DNA of 64,000 nt from Salinibacterium xinjiangense (GCF_014645015.1 NZ_BMLC01000001.1:944585-1008584); one strand, 5' to 3'. Counted from the stretch's first letter, positions 17,911-26,894 are shown. Translations and numbers: made by a program. Notes: generated by a model not told the origin, from the sequence alone.

Positions 17911-17983
17911 AGCCGCCTAAGAGAATCGAACTCTTGACCTTCTCATTACGAGTGAGATGCTCTACCGACTGAGCTAAGGCGGC
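17911..17983 (-). tRNA. tRNA-Thr (anticodon CGT)
   Basis: Read on the minus strand it folds as a 73-nt cloverleaf. Acceptor GCCGCCT pairs with AGGCGGC, the D arm is GCTC...GAGC, the anticodon stem TCTCA/TGAGA encloses loop CTCGTAA with anticodon CGT, and the T arm AAGAG-TTCGATT-CTCTT is complete. The discriminator base is T and CCA is not encoded. Confidence 0.95.
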
Positions 17984-18045
17984 GGGCCCGGGTTACCCGA
18001 GGCACAGCATGAAAGCCTAGCCGAGATTTGGCCGCGTCATGACGC

Positions 18046-18687
18046 TCAGGTCCCAGGTGAGCTGAAGAGGGTCTTCAACTCGCCGAACGACTCCGTCAGC
18101 CGCTCGGTCAGCTTCGAGGGCGATTCGCCCTGCGCCCAACTGGTCCAGGCGTGGCGCATGGCAGCAAAGGACACGAGAGTGATGAGCCTGGCCCGCTCGG
18201 CGAGTCGGTTCGGATCATTCGCCAAAATCGGATCGTCGACAGCCAGCCTGCGTGCGATAACTGTCGCGACCTCCTCCTCGAACCTGCGCATGGTAGCCAT
18301 CCTCATGGCGAAGAGGTGAGGGTACTGCTTCAGCAGGGCGTGGCGACGATGGAAGATCTCGACGTCGTTGCTCGAAGCCTCACCCGCGCTGATGAGCAGA
18401 GCCGTGATGTCATCGAGGAGACTCCCGGGGCTGCTGTCCATGACGAACCGCTCCACCTGCCCACCGGACGGCAACTCCGGTGGATTGCCCATGAGCGCCT
18501 CCTCTTTCGAGGCGAAGTAGTTGAAGAAGGTGCGAGGGGAAATGTCGGCTACCCGGCTAACCTCATCAATGGTCACCCCCTCGAGCCCGCGCTCCGCAAC
18601 GAGGTCCAGCACGGCGAGCTGGATTGACCGTCTGGTCGCGAGTCGCTTTCGTTCGCGCAGGCCCGGCGCGATGGTGTCCGTCGTCAT
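18046..18687 (-). CDS. TetR/AcrR family transcriptional regulator
   Basis: Predicted repressor of 213 residues. Its N-terminal helix-turn-helix is clear: RSIQLAVLDLVAERGLEGVT, then EVSRVADISPRTFFNYFASK with EALMG after it. The C-terminal half is helical ligand-binding sequence without close resemblance to a studied member. ATG at 18687 is chosen over upstream in-frame codons because the domain begins a few residues later and because a perfect palindrome sits 11 bp upstream at 18698-18712, where an autoregulatory operator would be. No transporter gene is adjacent, so the target may lie elsewhere. The upstream gene on the same strand is the lipoprotein peptidase. Confidence 0.85.
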   Translation of the reverse strand: MTTDTIAPGLRERKRLATRRSIQLAVLDLVAERGLEGVTIDEVSRVADISPRTFFNYFASKEEALMGNPPELPSGGQVERFVMDSSPGSLLDDITALLISAGEASSNDVEIFHRRHALLKQYPHLFAMRMATMRRFEEEVATVIARRLAVDDPILANDPNRLAERARLITLVSFAAMRHAWTSWAQGESPSKLTERLTESFGELKTLFSSPGT

Positions 18688-18697
18688 GACACCATTC

Positions 18698-18712
18698 TTG
18701 CACATTGTGCAA
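18698..18712. promoter_or_regulatory. Palindromic operator candidate for the TetR gene
   Basis: TTGCACATTGTGCAA is a perfect inverted repeat with 6-bp arms and a 3-bp centre. It ends 11 bp upstream of the TetR start codon. Position and symmetry fit an autoregulatory TetR site. Confidence 0.6.
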
Positions 18713-18733
18713 TTTTGCAGTGATTCACACGCC

Positions 18734-20266
18734 TCAGCACAGCGGGTCGGTTGCTGGCACGGTGCCATTGATCAGGAACTCGTCGACCGCATCATTCACA
18801 CAGTCGTTGGATTTGTTGTACGCCGTGTGACCCTCTCCGTCGAAGGTGACAAGGTGGCCCTTCTCGAGAGTCGCGGCGACCGTCTGCGCCCACTTGTAGG
18901 GGGTAGCAGGATCGTTCGTGGTGCCCACGACCAGGATGTCTGCAGAACCCGCCGCCAGGATCGGTGCGCGGTCCCGCTTCGCCGGGACAGGCCAGTTCGG
19001 GCATCCCGTTCCACCCCACGACATCTGCGGCCCGAAGACCGGAGCGAGCCTGGCCAGCTCAGCCGCCTCGGCACGCATCTGCGCAACATCGCCGTCCCCG
19101 TGAGCATCCAGGCAGTTGATGCTGATGAACGCTTCTGTCTGGTTCTCGGCATAGCTGCCGTCAGGGTCACGGCCGTTGTAGGTGTCAGCGAGCTGGAACG
19201 CGTAGCTCGCATCGCCCTGGAACACACTCGTGAACAACTCGCGCAGGGAAACCCAGTTGTCGGCGTTGTACAGGGGCAGGATGATCGCCGTGAACATCGC
19301 GCTGCTGCCGAGCTCACGGCCGTCGTCGCTGGCGATCGGGCTCGCGTCGAGACTGTCGAGCAGTGTGCGGATCGTGGTCATCGAGGCATCCACCGACCCA
19401 GGAAATGGACAGTCTTCTGCCGAACTGCAGTCTTCGAGGAAGGCCCGAAGCGCGCTCTCGAACCCCTGGGCCTGGGTGGCCGTGCCTTCGAAATCGTCTG
19501 AGGCTGGATCGACGGCGCCATCCAGCACCAGCCTGCCTGTCTTATCGGGGAAGAGGTCGGCATACACCTGGCCGAGCAGCGTGCCATACGAGTACCCCAG
19601 ATAGTTGAGGGTGGTGTCTCCCAAGACCGCCCGCAGCATATCGAGGTCGCGGGCGGCGCTGATCGTGTCGACGTTGCCCAGCAGCGGGCCCGTCAGCTCA
19701 AGGCACCGCTCACCGAACTGCTTCGTCGAAGCGTTGGCGGCGGCGATCCAGTCGTCTGAACCGGGGGTACCCGGCAGGATGTCGTAGAGGTAGGAGTCGA
19801 GTTCGGCGGGGTCTGAGTAGCAGGTGACCGGTGTCGAGCGGTTGACACCGCGGGGGTCGAAGCCCACGATGTCGAAGCTCGACTGCAGCCGCTTGTCTGT
19901 CGCATAGTCGACGCTGTCTTTGACGAAGTCGACACCGGAGCCACCCGGGCCCCCGGGGTTGACCAGCAGCGATCCGACGCGGGCAGAGGATGTCGCGGGC
20001 TGGCGCACAAGAGCGAGCTCGATGGATTCTCCACCCGGTTCGCTCCAGTCCAGCGGCGCTGTCGCCGTCGAGCACTGCATGCCGCCGTCGCAGTTCGACC
20101 ACTTCAGGATCTGCTCGTAGAACGGCGTAAGCCCTGCCGCCACGTCTTCACCCGTCGGCGTCGATGTCGTGTTGGCTGCCGGCGGCATGAACCACGAAAC
20201 GCACCCGCTCAGGGGCAACAGCACCACCATGGCCATCGCGACGACGACGGCGGTACGGCCCCTCAA
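18734..20266 (-). CDS. Lipoprotein alpha/beta-hydrolase, tripeptidyl aminopeptidase-like
   Basis: Predicted exported lipoprotein of 510 residues with signal peptide and lipobox LSGC (C22). The alpha/beta-hydrolase core has the oxyanion strand NPGGPGGSG near 103-111, FDPRG at 136-140 and the nucleophile elbow GYSYG with S226. The TAP-like C-terminal domain carries the aspartate in VVGTTNDPATPY and the histidine in DGEGHTAY. The family (actinobacterial tripeptidyl aminopeptidases and related esterases) removes N-terminal peptides or cleaves esters outside the membrane. Its start overlaps the holB stop by four bases, so it is likely cotranscribed with tmk-holB; the link is positional rather than functional. 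Confidence 0.87.
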   Translation of the reverse strand: MRGRTAVVVAMAMVVLLPLSGCVSWFMPPAANTTSTPTGEDVAAGLTPFYEQILKWSNCDGGMQCSTATAPLDWSEPGGESIELALVRQPATSSARVGSLLVNPGGPGGSGVDFVKDSVDYATDKRLQSSFDIVGFDPRGVNRSTPVTCYSDPAELDSYLYDILPGTPGSDDWIAAANASTKQFGERCLELTGPLLGNVDTISAARDLDMLRAVLGDTTLNYLGYSYGTLLGQVYADLFPDKTGRLVLDGAVDPASDDFEGTATQAQGFESALRAFLEDCSSAEDCPFPGSVDASMTTIRTLLDSLDASPIASDDGRELGSSAMFTAIILPLYNADNWVSLRELFTSVFQGDASYAFQLADTYNGRDPDGSYAENQTEAFISINCLDAHGDGDVAQMRAEAAELARLAPVFGPQMSWGGTGCPNWPVPAKRDRAPILAAGSADILVVGTTNDPATPYKWAQTVAATLEKGHLVTFDGEGHTAYNKSNDCVNDAVDEFLINGTVPATDPLC

Positions 20267-21426
20267 CTCCTGCCTCCGCGGATCGCGGTGATCAGCATCG
20301 CCTCGAGAGCAAGGGCGGGAGGCACGTTGCTCTCGATGCGTTCGCGCGCTGTGGCAATGGCATCCATGGTCGCCAACGTATCTACGGCAGTGCAGGTCCC
20401 AGCGGCGGCCTGGAGCCTGTCGAGAATTCTCACGTTGATCGGCTCGCCGGGCACTCCGAGTTGCAACAGCAGCATGTCGCGGTAGAGCGTCAGCAGGTCG
20501 ACCATGATCCGGTCGATGCCGTCACGGAGGCTCCTGGTGGCGCGCCGCTTCTGGTCTTCATCGAGATTTCTGAGCTGGCTTCGAAGCGCTGGGGGAATCG
20601 TGCCGCCCGGCTCGATGCCGAGTGATCGCATCGCCGAGGTGCGTTCTTCGGTGTCCCGTTGCTCGGTGATCGCCACCGCGTCGGACTTTGCCAGCTCGAG
20701 CAGCGACACCGCCGCCATCACGGCGCCGGACACCGAGCGGATGCCCAGCGCGATGTCGAGGGTGCGCTCACGCCGCTCCCGCGCATCGGCATTGGTGGCG
20801 AGGCGGTGAGCCATACCGATGTGCGACTGTGCTTCGCGGGCGGCACGGGTCGCGGTCGCGGCATCCACACCGTCACGCCGCTCGAGCAGTGCTGCCACCT
20901 CGGCGATGCCAGGCACACGCAGGCGCACAGTGCGCACCCGGGATCGAATGGTCGGGATGAGGTCGGCCTCGCTCGGGGCGCACAGGATCCATACCGTGCG
21001 CGGCGGCGGCTCTTCCAGCGCTTTGAGCAGCACGTTCGAGGTGCGTTCGGCCATGCGATCGGCATCTTCGATGACCATCACCCGGTACCGGCCGACGGAC
21101 GGGGAGAACTGCGAGGTCGCGACGAGAGCGCGCACCTCCTCGATCGCGATGATCACTCGCTCGGAACTCAGGACGGCGAGATCAGGATGAGTGCGCGCGG
21201 CCACCTGTCGAGCTGCTGCCGCATCCCCGTCGGGGTCACCCGGGCTCAGAAGTGCGGTTGCGAACGCGTATGCGAGATTCGATCGACCAGAACCCGGAGG
21301 GCCGGTGATGAGCCAGGAGTGGGTCATCGACGAGTCGCCGGAGCCCCCGATCGCCGAGGCCGAGGCCGCAGCCTCCACGATCGCGATCGCCTCGGATTGA
21401 CCCGTCAACTCGTCCCAGACTGCCAT
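20263..21426 (-). CDS. holB: DNA polymerase III delta' subunit
   Basis: Clamp-loader subunit that helps open the sliding clamp for replication. The AAA+ core has GPPGSGRS at 42-49, VIEDADRM for Walker B, and SNVLLKALEEPP, RTVWILCAPSEADLIPTIRSR as the SRC-equivalent stretch. The sensor motif reads IRSRV rather than SRC. The segment after helix 1 (GDPDGDAAAARQVAARTHPD) has no cysteines, so the zinc module seen in many delta' and gamma subunits is missing. Length 387 is typical. The gene follows tmk on the same strand, a conserved actinobacterial order (topA-tmk-holB). Confidence 0.9.
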   Translation of the reverse strand: MAVWDELTGQSEAIAIVEAAASASAIGGSGDSSMTHSWLITGPPGSGRSNLAYAFATALLSPGDPDGDAAAARQVAARTHPDLAVLSSERVIIAIEEVRALVATSQFSPSVGRYRVMVIEDADRMAERTSNVLLKALEEPPPRTVWILCAPSEADLIPTIRSRVRTVRLRVPGIAEVAALLERRDGVDAATATRAAREAQSHIGMAHRLATNADARERRERTLDIALGIRSVSGAVMAAVSLLELAKSDAVAITEQRDTEERTSAMRSLGIEPGGTIPPALRSQLRNLDEDQKRRATRSLRDGIDRIMVDLLTLYRDMLLLQLGVPGEPINVRILDRLQAAAGTCTAVDTLATMDAIATARERIESNVPPALALEAMLITAIRGGRS

Positions 21427-21524
21427 GCGCCCAGCCTAAGCGCTGCGCCCGACAGCACGCTGCGCCAGCTCCGTGGCAGTTCCGTGGTGGTGCTGCGACG
21501 CAGTGCCGTGGCGCAGTTCCGGGA

Positions 21525-22148
21525 TCAGGATGTGGGCAGCGACTCGACCCTGGCGCGGATCGCGGCGGCGATGGACTCCACGCTGTCACGGGCGTCCAGC
21601 ACCAGGAATCGGTCGGGTTCGGCGGCAGCAAGCTGCAGGTAGCCAGCGCGCACCCTGCCATGGAAGTCGTTGGCTTCGGCCTCGAGCCGGTCGTACCGCG
21701 TGCGTGAGTCGGCGAGCCGGTCTTTGCCAGCGTCCTCGTGCAGGTCGAGCAGCACCGTCAGGTCGGGCAACAAGCCCTCGGCCGCCCATAGGGAGATGCC
21801 CCGCACCTCGTCACCGCCGAGGACGCGACCCGCCCCCTGGTAGGCGACCGATGAGTCGAGGTAGCGATCCTGCACCACGACGTCCCCGCGCTCGAGAGCA
21901 GGTCGCACCTTCGTGGCGATGTTGTGGGCGCGGTCTGCCGCGTAAATGAGCGCTTCTGCCCTGGGAGCGATCTCGCCGCGCCTGTGCAGCACGATTTCAC
22001 GCAACTCCAGGCCGAGATCGGTTCCGCCGGGCTCGCGTGAGACGACAACCGTACGGCCGGAATTCTGCAGCCACTCGACGAGAATGCCCGACTGGGTCGA
22101 CTTGCCCGACCCGTCACCACCCTCGAGGGTGATAAACAGCCCTGCCAC
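21525..22148 (-). CDS. tmk: Thymidylate kinase
   Basis: Phosphorylates dTMP to dTDP. The 207-residue protein has the P-loop EGGDGSGKST (9-18), the DR(Y/H) motif DRYLDSSVAYQGAGR that binds dTMP, and a LID region (DSRTRYDRLE). The arginine in the P-loop, typical of type I enzymes, is absent, so it should be type II. The ATG at 22148 shares one base with the topA stop, so the pair is translationally coupled. holB follows after 98 bp. Confidence 0.93.
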   Translation of the reverse strand: MAGLFITLEGGDGSGKSTQSGILVEWLQNSGRTVVVSREPGGTDLGLELREIVLHRRGEIAPRAEALIYAADRAHNIATKVRPALERGDVVVQDRYLDSSVAYQGAGRVLGGDEVRGISLWAAEGLLPDLTVLLDLHEDAGKDRLADSRTRYDRLEAEANDFHGRVRAGYLQLAAAEPDRFLVLDARDSVESIAAAIRARVESLPTS

Positions 22149-25072
22149 TAGTTGACGGGGGCCGATGCGGCCGACGATGCAGGGATCTTCGAGATGGCTG
22201 GCTTGCGCACGGCGGGCTTGCGCGGCGCCGGTGCGCGAACCACTGGCGTCCTGGCCGCAGCATCGCTCGTCGTGGAGGCTGCCTTCGAGGCTGCCGGCTT
22301 CCTGGCCGCCGGCTTTTTGGCGACCGGCTTCTTGACTGCCGGCTTCTTGACTGCCGGCTTCTTGGCGACTGGCTTCTTGGCAACCGGCTTCTTGGCGGCG
22401 GGCTTTTTGGCGGCGGGCTTCACGGCCGGTCCCTTGGCACGCTTATCAGCCAACAGTTGCACGGCACGAGCGAAGTCAATGTCCTCGATGTCTTCACCGC
22501 GAGGAATCGTCGCGTTAGTTGTGCCATCGGTGACGTAGGCGCCGAAGCGGCCATCCTTGATCTTGATCGGCTTCTCGCTGACGGGGTCGGCGTCGAATTC
22601 CTTGAGTGCACTGGATGCGGCCCGCCCGCCGTACTTCGGCTGGGCGAACAGTTCGAGCGCTCCTGCAAGGTCGATCTGGAAGATCTGGTCTTCCGAGATG
22701 AGCGAACGGGTGTCTGTGCCCTTCTTGAGGTACGCCCCGAAGCGCCCGTTCTGCGACAGGATCTCCGCACCGGATTCAGGATCGAGCCCCACCACACGTG
22801 GCAACGAGAGCAACTCCAGCGCAGTGTCGAGGTTGACGGTTGCGAGATCCATCGACTTGAAGATCGATGCCGTGCGCGGCTTGACGACGGCAACCTTCTT
22901 TGCCTTCTTCTCTTTGAGCTCGCCGGTCTTCTTGTCGAGCACGTATTCGGGCTCGACCGCGGGAAGCTCGGGCTCGAGCTCGGTGACGTAGGGGCCAAAG
23001 CGGCCATCCTTCGCCACCACCTCCTTGCCATTCTCGGGATTCACCCCGATAACGCGGTCACCGACGACGGGAGCGTCGATCAACTCTCGAGCCTTCTCGG
23101 CCGTCAGTTCGTCGGGCGCCAGTTCCTGCGGGATGTTGACCCGACGCGGGGTCTCCGGGTTCTCACCCGGGGCCTCGAGATAGGGCCCATACTTGCCGAT
23201 GCGCAGCGTGACGTCATCAGCGATTTTGATCGAATTGATCTCGCGCGCGTCGATTTCGCCCATGTTGTCGATGACTGTGCGGAGGCCGCGGTGCTTCTCA
23301 CTACCGAAGTAGAACCCGGTGAGCCACTCGACACGATCCGCTTCGCCGCCGGCAATACGGTCGAGGTCGTCTTCCATTCCCGCGGTGAAGTCGTACTGCA
23401 CGAGGTCGGCGAAGTACTCCTCGAGCAACCGCACGACGGAGAACGCGATCCAGTTCGGAACGAGCGCCTGCCCCCGAGGCGTGACGTAGCCGCGGTCGAT
23501 GATCGTCGAGATGATAGATGCGTAGGTCGACGGACGACCGATACCCAGCTCTTCCAGCGTCTTGACGAGGCTGGCCTCGGTGTAGCGGGGCGGTGCAGAG
23601 GTCTCGTGGCCCTTGGCCTCCACCTCGACGAGCGACAGCGACTGCCCCTCTGTCAGCGGCGGGAGTTTGGCCTCGGTGGGCTCGGCTGTCGCGTTGCGCA
23701 CCTCATCGCGGCCCTCTTCGTACGCGTGCATGAAGCCGCGGAAGGTGATGATCGTACCCGTAGCGACGAACTCGGCGATGGATCCTGACGGTGTCGGGCC
23801 CGCGCCGATGGTGATGGATGCCGTGGAACCTTTTGCATCCGCCATCTGGGATGCGACCGTGCGCTTCCAGATCAGGTCGTACAGCTTGAAGTCGTTGCCG
23901 CGAAGAGTCGGCGCCACCTCGCTCGGTGTGCGGAAGGTGTCACCAGACGGGCGGATCGCCTCGTGTGCCTCCTGCGCATTCTTGCTCTTGCCGGAGTAGA
24001 CGCGGGGCTGGTCCGGCACGGTTTCTGCGCCATACAGGCTTCTGGCCTGGTTGCGTGCCGCATCGATCGCCTGCTGTGACAGCGTGGGCGAGTCGGTTCG
24101 CATATACGTGATGTAGCCGTTCTCGTACAGCGACTGCGCGACGCTCATCGTCTGGCGCGCAGAGAACCTGAGCTTGCGTCCGGCCTCCTGCTGCAGGGTC
24201 GACGTGGTGAACGGAGCCGCGGGCCGCCGCGTGTACGGCTTCGACTCGACAGTGTTGACCGTGATGGCGGTTTTCGGGTCACGCAATGCTTTCGCAAGAG
24301 TCTGGGCGGCCAGCTCGTCGACGATCGTCACGTCGCCCTTGAGCTTTCCCTTGTCGTCGAAATCGCGACCGGCGGCGATGCGCTTGCCGTCGAGTCGTAC
24401 GAGTCGTGATTCGAACTGCTGGGTTGCGGTCTTCGGTGTGAACTGGGCGATCAGGTCCCAGTAACCCGCGGTGACGAAAGCAAGGCGCTCGCGCTCACGA
24501 TCGACGACGAGTCGGGTTGCGGCAGACTGCACACGGCCAGCTGAGAGTCCGGGGCCGACCTTGCGCCACAGCACCGGCGAGATCTCGAAACCATAGAGGC
24601 GGTCGAGGATGCGCCGGGTCTCCTGTGCGTCGACGAGCGCCGTGTCGAGCTCTCGCGTGTTCTCGGTGGCGTGTTTGATCGCCTCTTTGGTGATCTCGTG
24701 GAACACCATCCGCTTGACAGGCACCTTGGGCTTCAGCACCTGCAGAAGATGCCACGCGATCGCCTCGCCCTCGCGGTCCTCATCAGTCGCAAGGAAGAGT
24801 TCGTCGGCGTTGGCCAGTGCCCGCTTCAGGTCGGCGACAGTCTTCTTCTTCGCGTCAGACACGACGTAATAGGGTTCGAACCCGTTCTCGACGTCGACGG
24901 AAAACTTGCCGAGGGTGCCCTTCTTGAGTTCGGGCGGCAGGTTCTTCGGTTCGATGAGGTCGCGGATGTGGCCAACGGAAGACTGCACCTCGAAGCCGTC
25001 GCCGAGATACTGGGCGATAGTTTTTGCCTTGGTGGGCGACTCGACGATGACGAGTTTCTTCGTGCCGGGCAC
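22148..25072 (-). CDS. topA: DNA topoisomerase I
   Basis: Type IA topoisomerase of 974 residues that relaxes negative supercoils. The TOPRIM domain begins at KLVIVESPTKAKT; the acidic triad lies in ATDEDREGEAIAWH. The active tyrosine is Y323 in YITYMRTDS. Four topo C-terminal repeats follow, each with a GRFGxYV/L-type core. The last about 70 residues are a Lys/Ala/Pro tail made of repeated A-A-K-K-P and V-K-K-P units, as is common in actinobacteria, where it aids processivity on DNA. ATG at 25072 gives the normal MPGTKKLVIVE start. Confidence 0.95.
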   Translation of the reverse strand: MPGTKKLVIVESPTKAKTIAQYLGDGFEVQSSVGHIRDLIEPKNLPPELKKGTLGKFSVDVENGFEPYYVVSDAKKKTVADLKRALANADELFLATDEDREGEAIAWHLLQVLKPKVPVKRMVFHEITKEAIKHATENTRELDTALVDAQETRRILDRLYGFEISPVLWRKVGPGLSAGRVQSAATRLVVDRERERLAFVTAGYWDLIAQFTPKTATQQFESRLVRLDGKRIAAGRDFDDKGKLKGDVTIVDELAAQTLAKALRDPKTAITVNTVESKPYTRRPAAPFTTSTLQQEAGRKLRFSARQTMSVAQSLYENGYITYMRTDSPTLSQQAIDAARNQARSLYGAETVPDQPRVYSGKSKNAQEAHEAIRPSGDTFRTPSEVAPTLRGNDFKLYDLIWKRTVASQMADAKGSTASITIGAGPTPSGSIAEFVATGTIITFRGFMHAYEEGRDEVRNATAEPTEAKLPPLTEGQSLSLVEVEAKGHETSAPPRYTEASLVKTLEELGIGRPSTYASIISTIIDRGYVTPRGQALVPNWIAFSVVRLLEEYFADLVQYDFTAGMEDDLDRIAGGEADRVEWLTGFYFGSEKHRGLRTVIDNMGEIDAREINSIKIADDVTLRIGKYGPYLEAPGENPETPRRVNIPQELAPDELTAEKARELIDAPVVGDRVIGVNPENGKEVVAKDGRFGPYVTELEPELPAVEPEYVLDKKTGELKEKKAKKVAVVKPRTASIFKSMDLATVNLDTALELLSLPRVVGLDPESGAEILSQNGRFGAYLKKGTDTRSLISEDQIFQIDLAGALELFAQPKYGGRAASSALKEFDADPVSEKPIKIKDGRFGAYVTDGTTNATIPRGEDIEDIDFARAVQLLADKRAKGPAVKPAAKKPAAKKPVAKKPVAKKPAVKKPAVKKPVAKKPAARKPAASKAASTTSDAAARTPVVRAPAPRKPAVRKPAISKIPASSAASAPVN
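22300..22440 (-). repeat. Degenerate repeats encoding the topA lysine-rich tail
   Basis: Fifteen-base units encoding K-K-P-A/V-A or similar are repeated with drift across the topA 3' end. They code for the basic DNA-binding tail and are part of the gene, not an independent element. Confidence 0.7.
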
Positions 25073-25153
25073 GGTACTCCTTGGGTTGGGACGAACGAGA
25101 TGGCGTGGCTGCCCCCGTCAGCGACACCATACACACACAAACCGCACTCTCAC

Positions 25154-25513
25154 CTAATCCACAGCTGAGTCACCGGGCCCCGCCGTCGCAGCTGCGGTGA
25201 CCGATACGCCCAGGATTATCCTGACCGCCGTGACCGTCACGATCAGGCCATCGACGTCGCACGAGAGGATGGATGCCCCGTTCGCCTCAGCCACTCTCCC
25301 GGCCGCCTCGCACGGCATGCCCGGCACGATGCCCACAGCGGTGTCTGCTGCGGCGAGGGCCGCAGCATCTGCCGCGCCGGCGACGGAATGCCGGGCCGAA
25401 AGCCCCGTATAAAGAGGAAGAAGCATCATCGACAGCGCTGTGACAGCCCCCAGGATCGCGACTGTGAGTAGCGACCCTGACCCAGCCTCCCCCGCGCGGC
25501 GGTCGAGCGTCAC
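25154..25513 (-). CDS. TadE-like minor pilin/secretion protein (Rv3654c family)
   Basis: Last gene of the Tad cluster. Starting at GTG 25513 the product is 119 residues: a short basic head, GSGSLLTVAILGAVTALSMMLL as the membrane helix, then ARHSVAGAADAAALAAADTA, the hallmark of TadE/TadG-like and Rv3654c-type proteins, and a small outer domain with one cysteine pair. Longer open frames upstream lie inside the preceding gene. The GTG overlaps the preceding stop (GTGA). It probably helps assemble or tip the fine Flp pilus. Confidence 0.75.
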   Translation of the reverse strand: MTLDRRAGEAGSGSLLTVAILGAVTALSMMLLPLYTGLSARHSVAGAADAAALAAADTAVGIVPGMPCEAAGRVAEANGASILSCDVDGLIVTVTAVRIILGVSVTAAATAGPGDSAVD

Positions 25514-25869
25514 AGGCCACCGCCCAGCGCGCAGCTCGATGCGGTGAGGATGAGGCCAGCGATACCGCCCGTCGCCACCTTCGGCTGGTCCGTCAGCGTC
25601 ACGCAATCGATGTCGCCGTCCGAGCGCTGCGTGACGGTCGCTCCCGGCGCGAGTCGCGAGGCCGTGGCGGCCGCCGAGTCGCCGCGCGCGAACGATCGCG
25701 CTGCGGCCGCCGCGGCATCCTGCAACCGCAATTGCTGCCCGGCCACCTGCACACCGGACAGGCAGACGGCGAGCACCACGATGACCGCGGGCATCGTTAC
25801 CGCGAACTCCGCGGTAACGCTGCCACCGTCACCCGGGGCCCGTCTCCTGCCGCGAGCGCTGCCGATCAT
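25510..25869 (-). CDS. TadE family protein
   Basis: Pseudopilin-like protein of 119 residues with ATG at 25869. A basic head is followed by GGSVTAEFAVTMPAVIVVLAVCL, which has the conserved T-A-E-F and P of TadE, then LQDAAAAAARSFARGDS. A predicted outer segment ends with a cysteine pair. It overlaps the DUF4244 pilin gene and the Rv3654c-like gene by four bases each. The earlier open frame to 26373 crosses those genes and is not used. Confidence 0.82.
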   Translation of the reverse strand: MIGSARGRRRAPGDGGSVTAEFAVTMPAVIVVLAVCLSGVQVAGQQLRLQDAAAAAARSFARGDSAAATASRLAPGATVTQRSDGDIDCVTLTDQPKVATGGIAGLILTASSCALGGGL

Positions 25870-26054
25870 CCCGGAATCGACAGCGCCGTGCGGATGATGT
25901 CGGTGAGCAGCCCCCGCACCTCGTCCGAGCGCATGATCACCACCAGTAGCCCCGCGAAGCCGACGGCGGCCATTGTCGCGATCGCGTACTCGGCAGTCGC
26001 GGCACCCTGTTCGTCTCGCAGCAGCTTTCTCACCGCGGCGGGGATTCTCTTCAT
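25866..26054 (-). CDS. DUF4244 / Flp-type pilin
   Basis: Small protein of 62 residues, the likely main pilin of the Tad system. Basic head MKRIPAAVRKLLRDEQ, then GAATAEYAIATMAAVGFAGLLVVI, which matches the Flp prepilin pattern of a glycine or alanine cleavage point followed by a glutamate at +5 and a long hydrophobic helix. The tail is short (RTALSIPG). No prepilin peptidase is in the window. There is a 117-bp gap before it, so it could have its own promoter or RNA processing site, allowing higher expression than the machinery genes. Confidence 0.85.
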   Translation of the reverse strand: MKRIPAAVRKLLRDEQGAATAEYAIATMAAVGFAGLLVVIMRSDEVRGLLTDIIRTALSIPG

Positions 26055-26171
26055 CGTGCGTCCTGTTCTGGCCGAGCACGTCGAGTCTTCCCTGGCGTCG
26101 CCGGTTGTTGCAACTCATGCAGACGATCGGTGCGAACGGCACCATAACCAGTCGCTGGGCACGAGAAGTGC

Positions 26172-26891
26172 CTACTTCGTCGCCACCCCGTAGCTCACGT
26201 ACTTCCACGACCGCGGCGTCACCCGGTTGAGAAACCGCTGGTCGACTCCCGCCAACGCCGCGCGCCTCGACTCGGTGTTGCCGAACATCGCCAGGACCCC
26301 CGTGGTCTGCACATCGACCGTGGAGAAACCATCGAGCAGGGCTCTCATCTGGGCGAGCGTCAGATACCGCCACGAGGTGCCGCGAATCCTGTACGCGATC
26401 GAGCGCGCGAGTCGGTGGAACACCGTGCCGCGGATGTTCTCTGCGAACAGCAGGATTCCGCCCGGTTTCAGGGATTTGAGGATCTGAGCCATCGCGTCGA
26501 CCTGGCGCGAGCCGACGCCTCCGAGCACCGACTTGAAGATCACGACATCGAAGTAGTTTTCATAGGGAACATTGATGGCGTCGATGTCCTGGTAGAGGAT
26601 CTTCGCCGACACGCCGTATTTTTGATGGATCGGGGCTGCCATGATCTCGGTGTTTTTGAGATTCGAGCAGATGACCTCGTGGCCTTTCAGCGCCAGCCAC
26701 AGGGAAGGGCCACCGGGTCCCGCGCCGATCTCGAGGCACGTTAACCGCGGACCGGCCTGCGGAAGTGATTGGTCCCAGAGGTCCACGGCTGCTTTCCAGG
26801 TGCGCACATCCCAGACCAGCACATCTTTCATCAGGGTGTCGTCTTCGCTCGGTGTCACCGCCATAGTGAGCCAGAGTATCGTGCCGGTCAT
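26172..26891 (-). CDS. Class I SAM-dependent methyltransferase within the Tad cluster
   Basis: Predicted methyltransferase of 239 residues (or 230 from the methionine at 26864). Motif I reads CLEIGAGPGGPSLWLA, followed by VICSN at the second strand, FDVVIFKSVLGG and LKPGGILLFAENIRG as motif III. A C-terminal helical part (RYLTLAQMRALLDGF) resembles small-molecule or sugar methyltransferases. It starts 3 bp after the stop of the TadB/C-like gene and ends 117 bp before the pilin gene, so it is part of the operon by position. It looks somewhat richer in A and T than its neighbours. Substrate unknown; modification of pilin or of a surface glycan is only a guess. Confidence 0.72.
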   Translation of the reverse strand: MTGTILWLTMAVTPSEDDTLMKDVLVWDVRTWKAAVDLWDQSLPQAGPRLTCLEIGAGPGGPSLWLALKGHEVICSNLKNTEIMAAPIHQKYGVSAKILYQDIDAINVPYENYFDVVIFKSVLGGVGSRQVDAMAQILKSLKPGGILLFAENIRGTVFHRLARSIAYRIRGTSWRYLTLAQMRALLDGFSTVDVQTTGVLAMFGNTESRRAALAGVDQRFLNRVTPRSWKYVSYGVATK

Positions 26892-26894
26892 TCG

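Noticed and set aside
22457-23788. 443-residue plus-strand frame antisense to topA
   Set aside because: Mirrors conserved topA codons; no homology expected.
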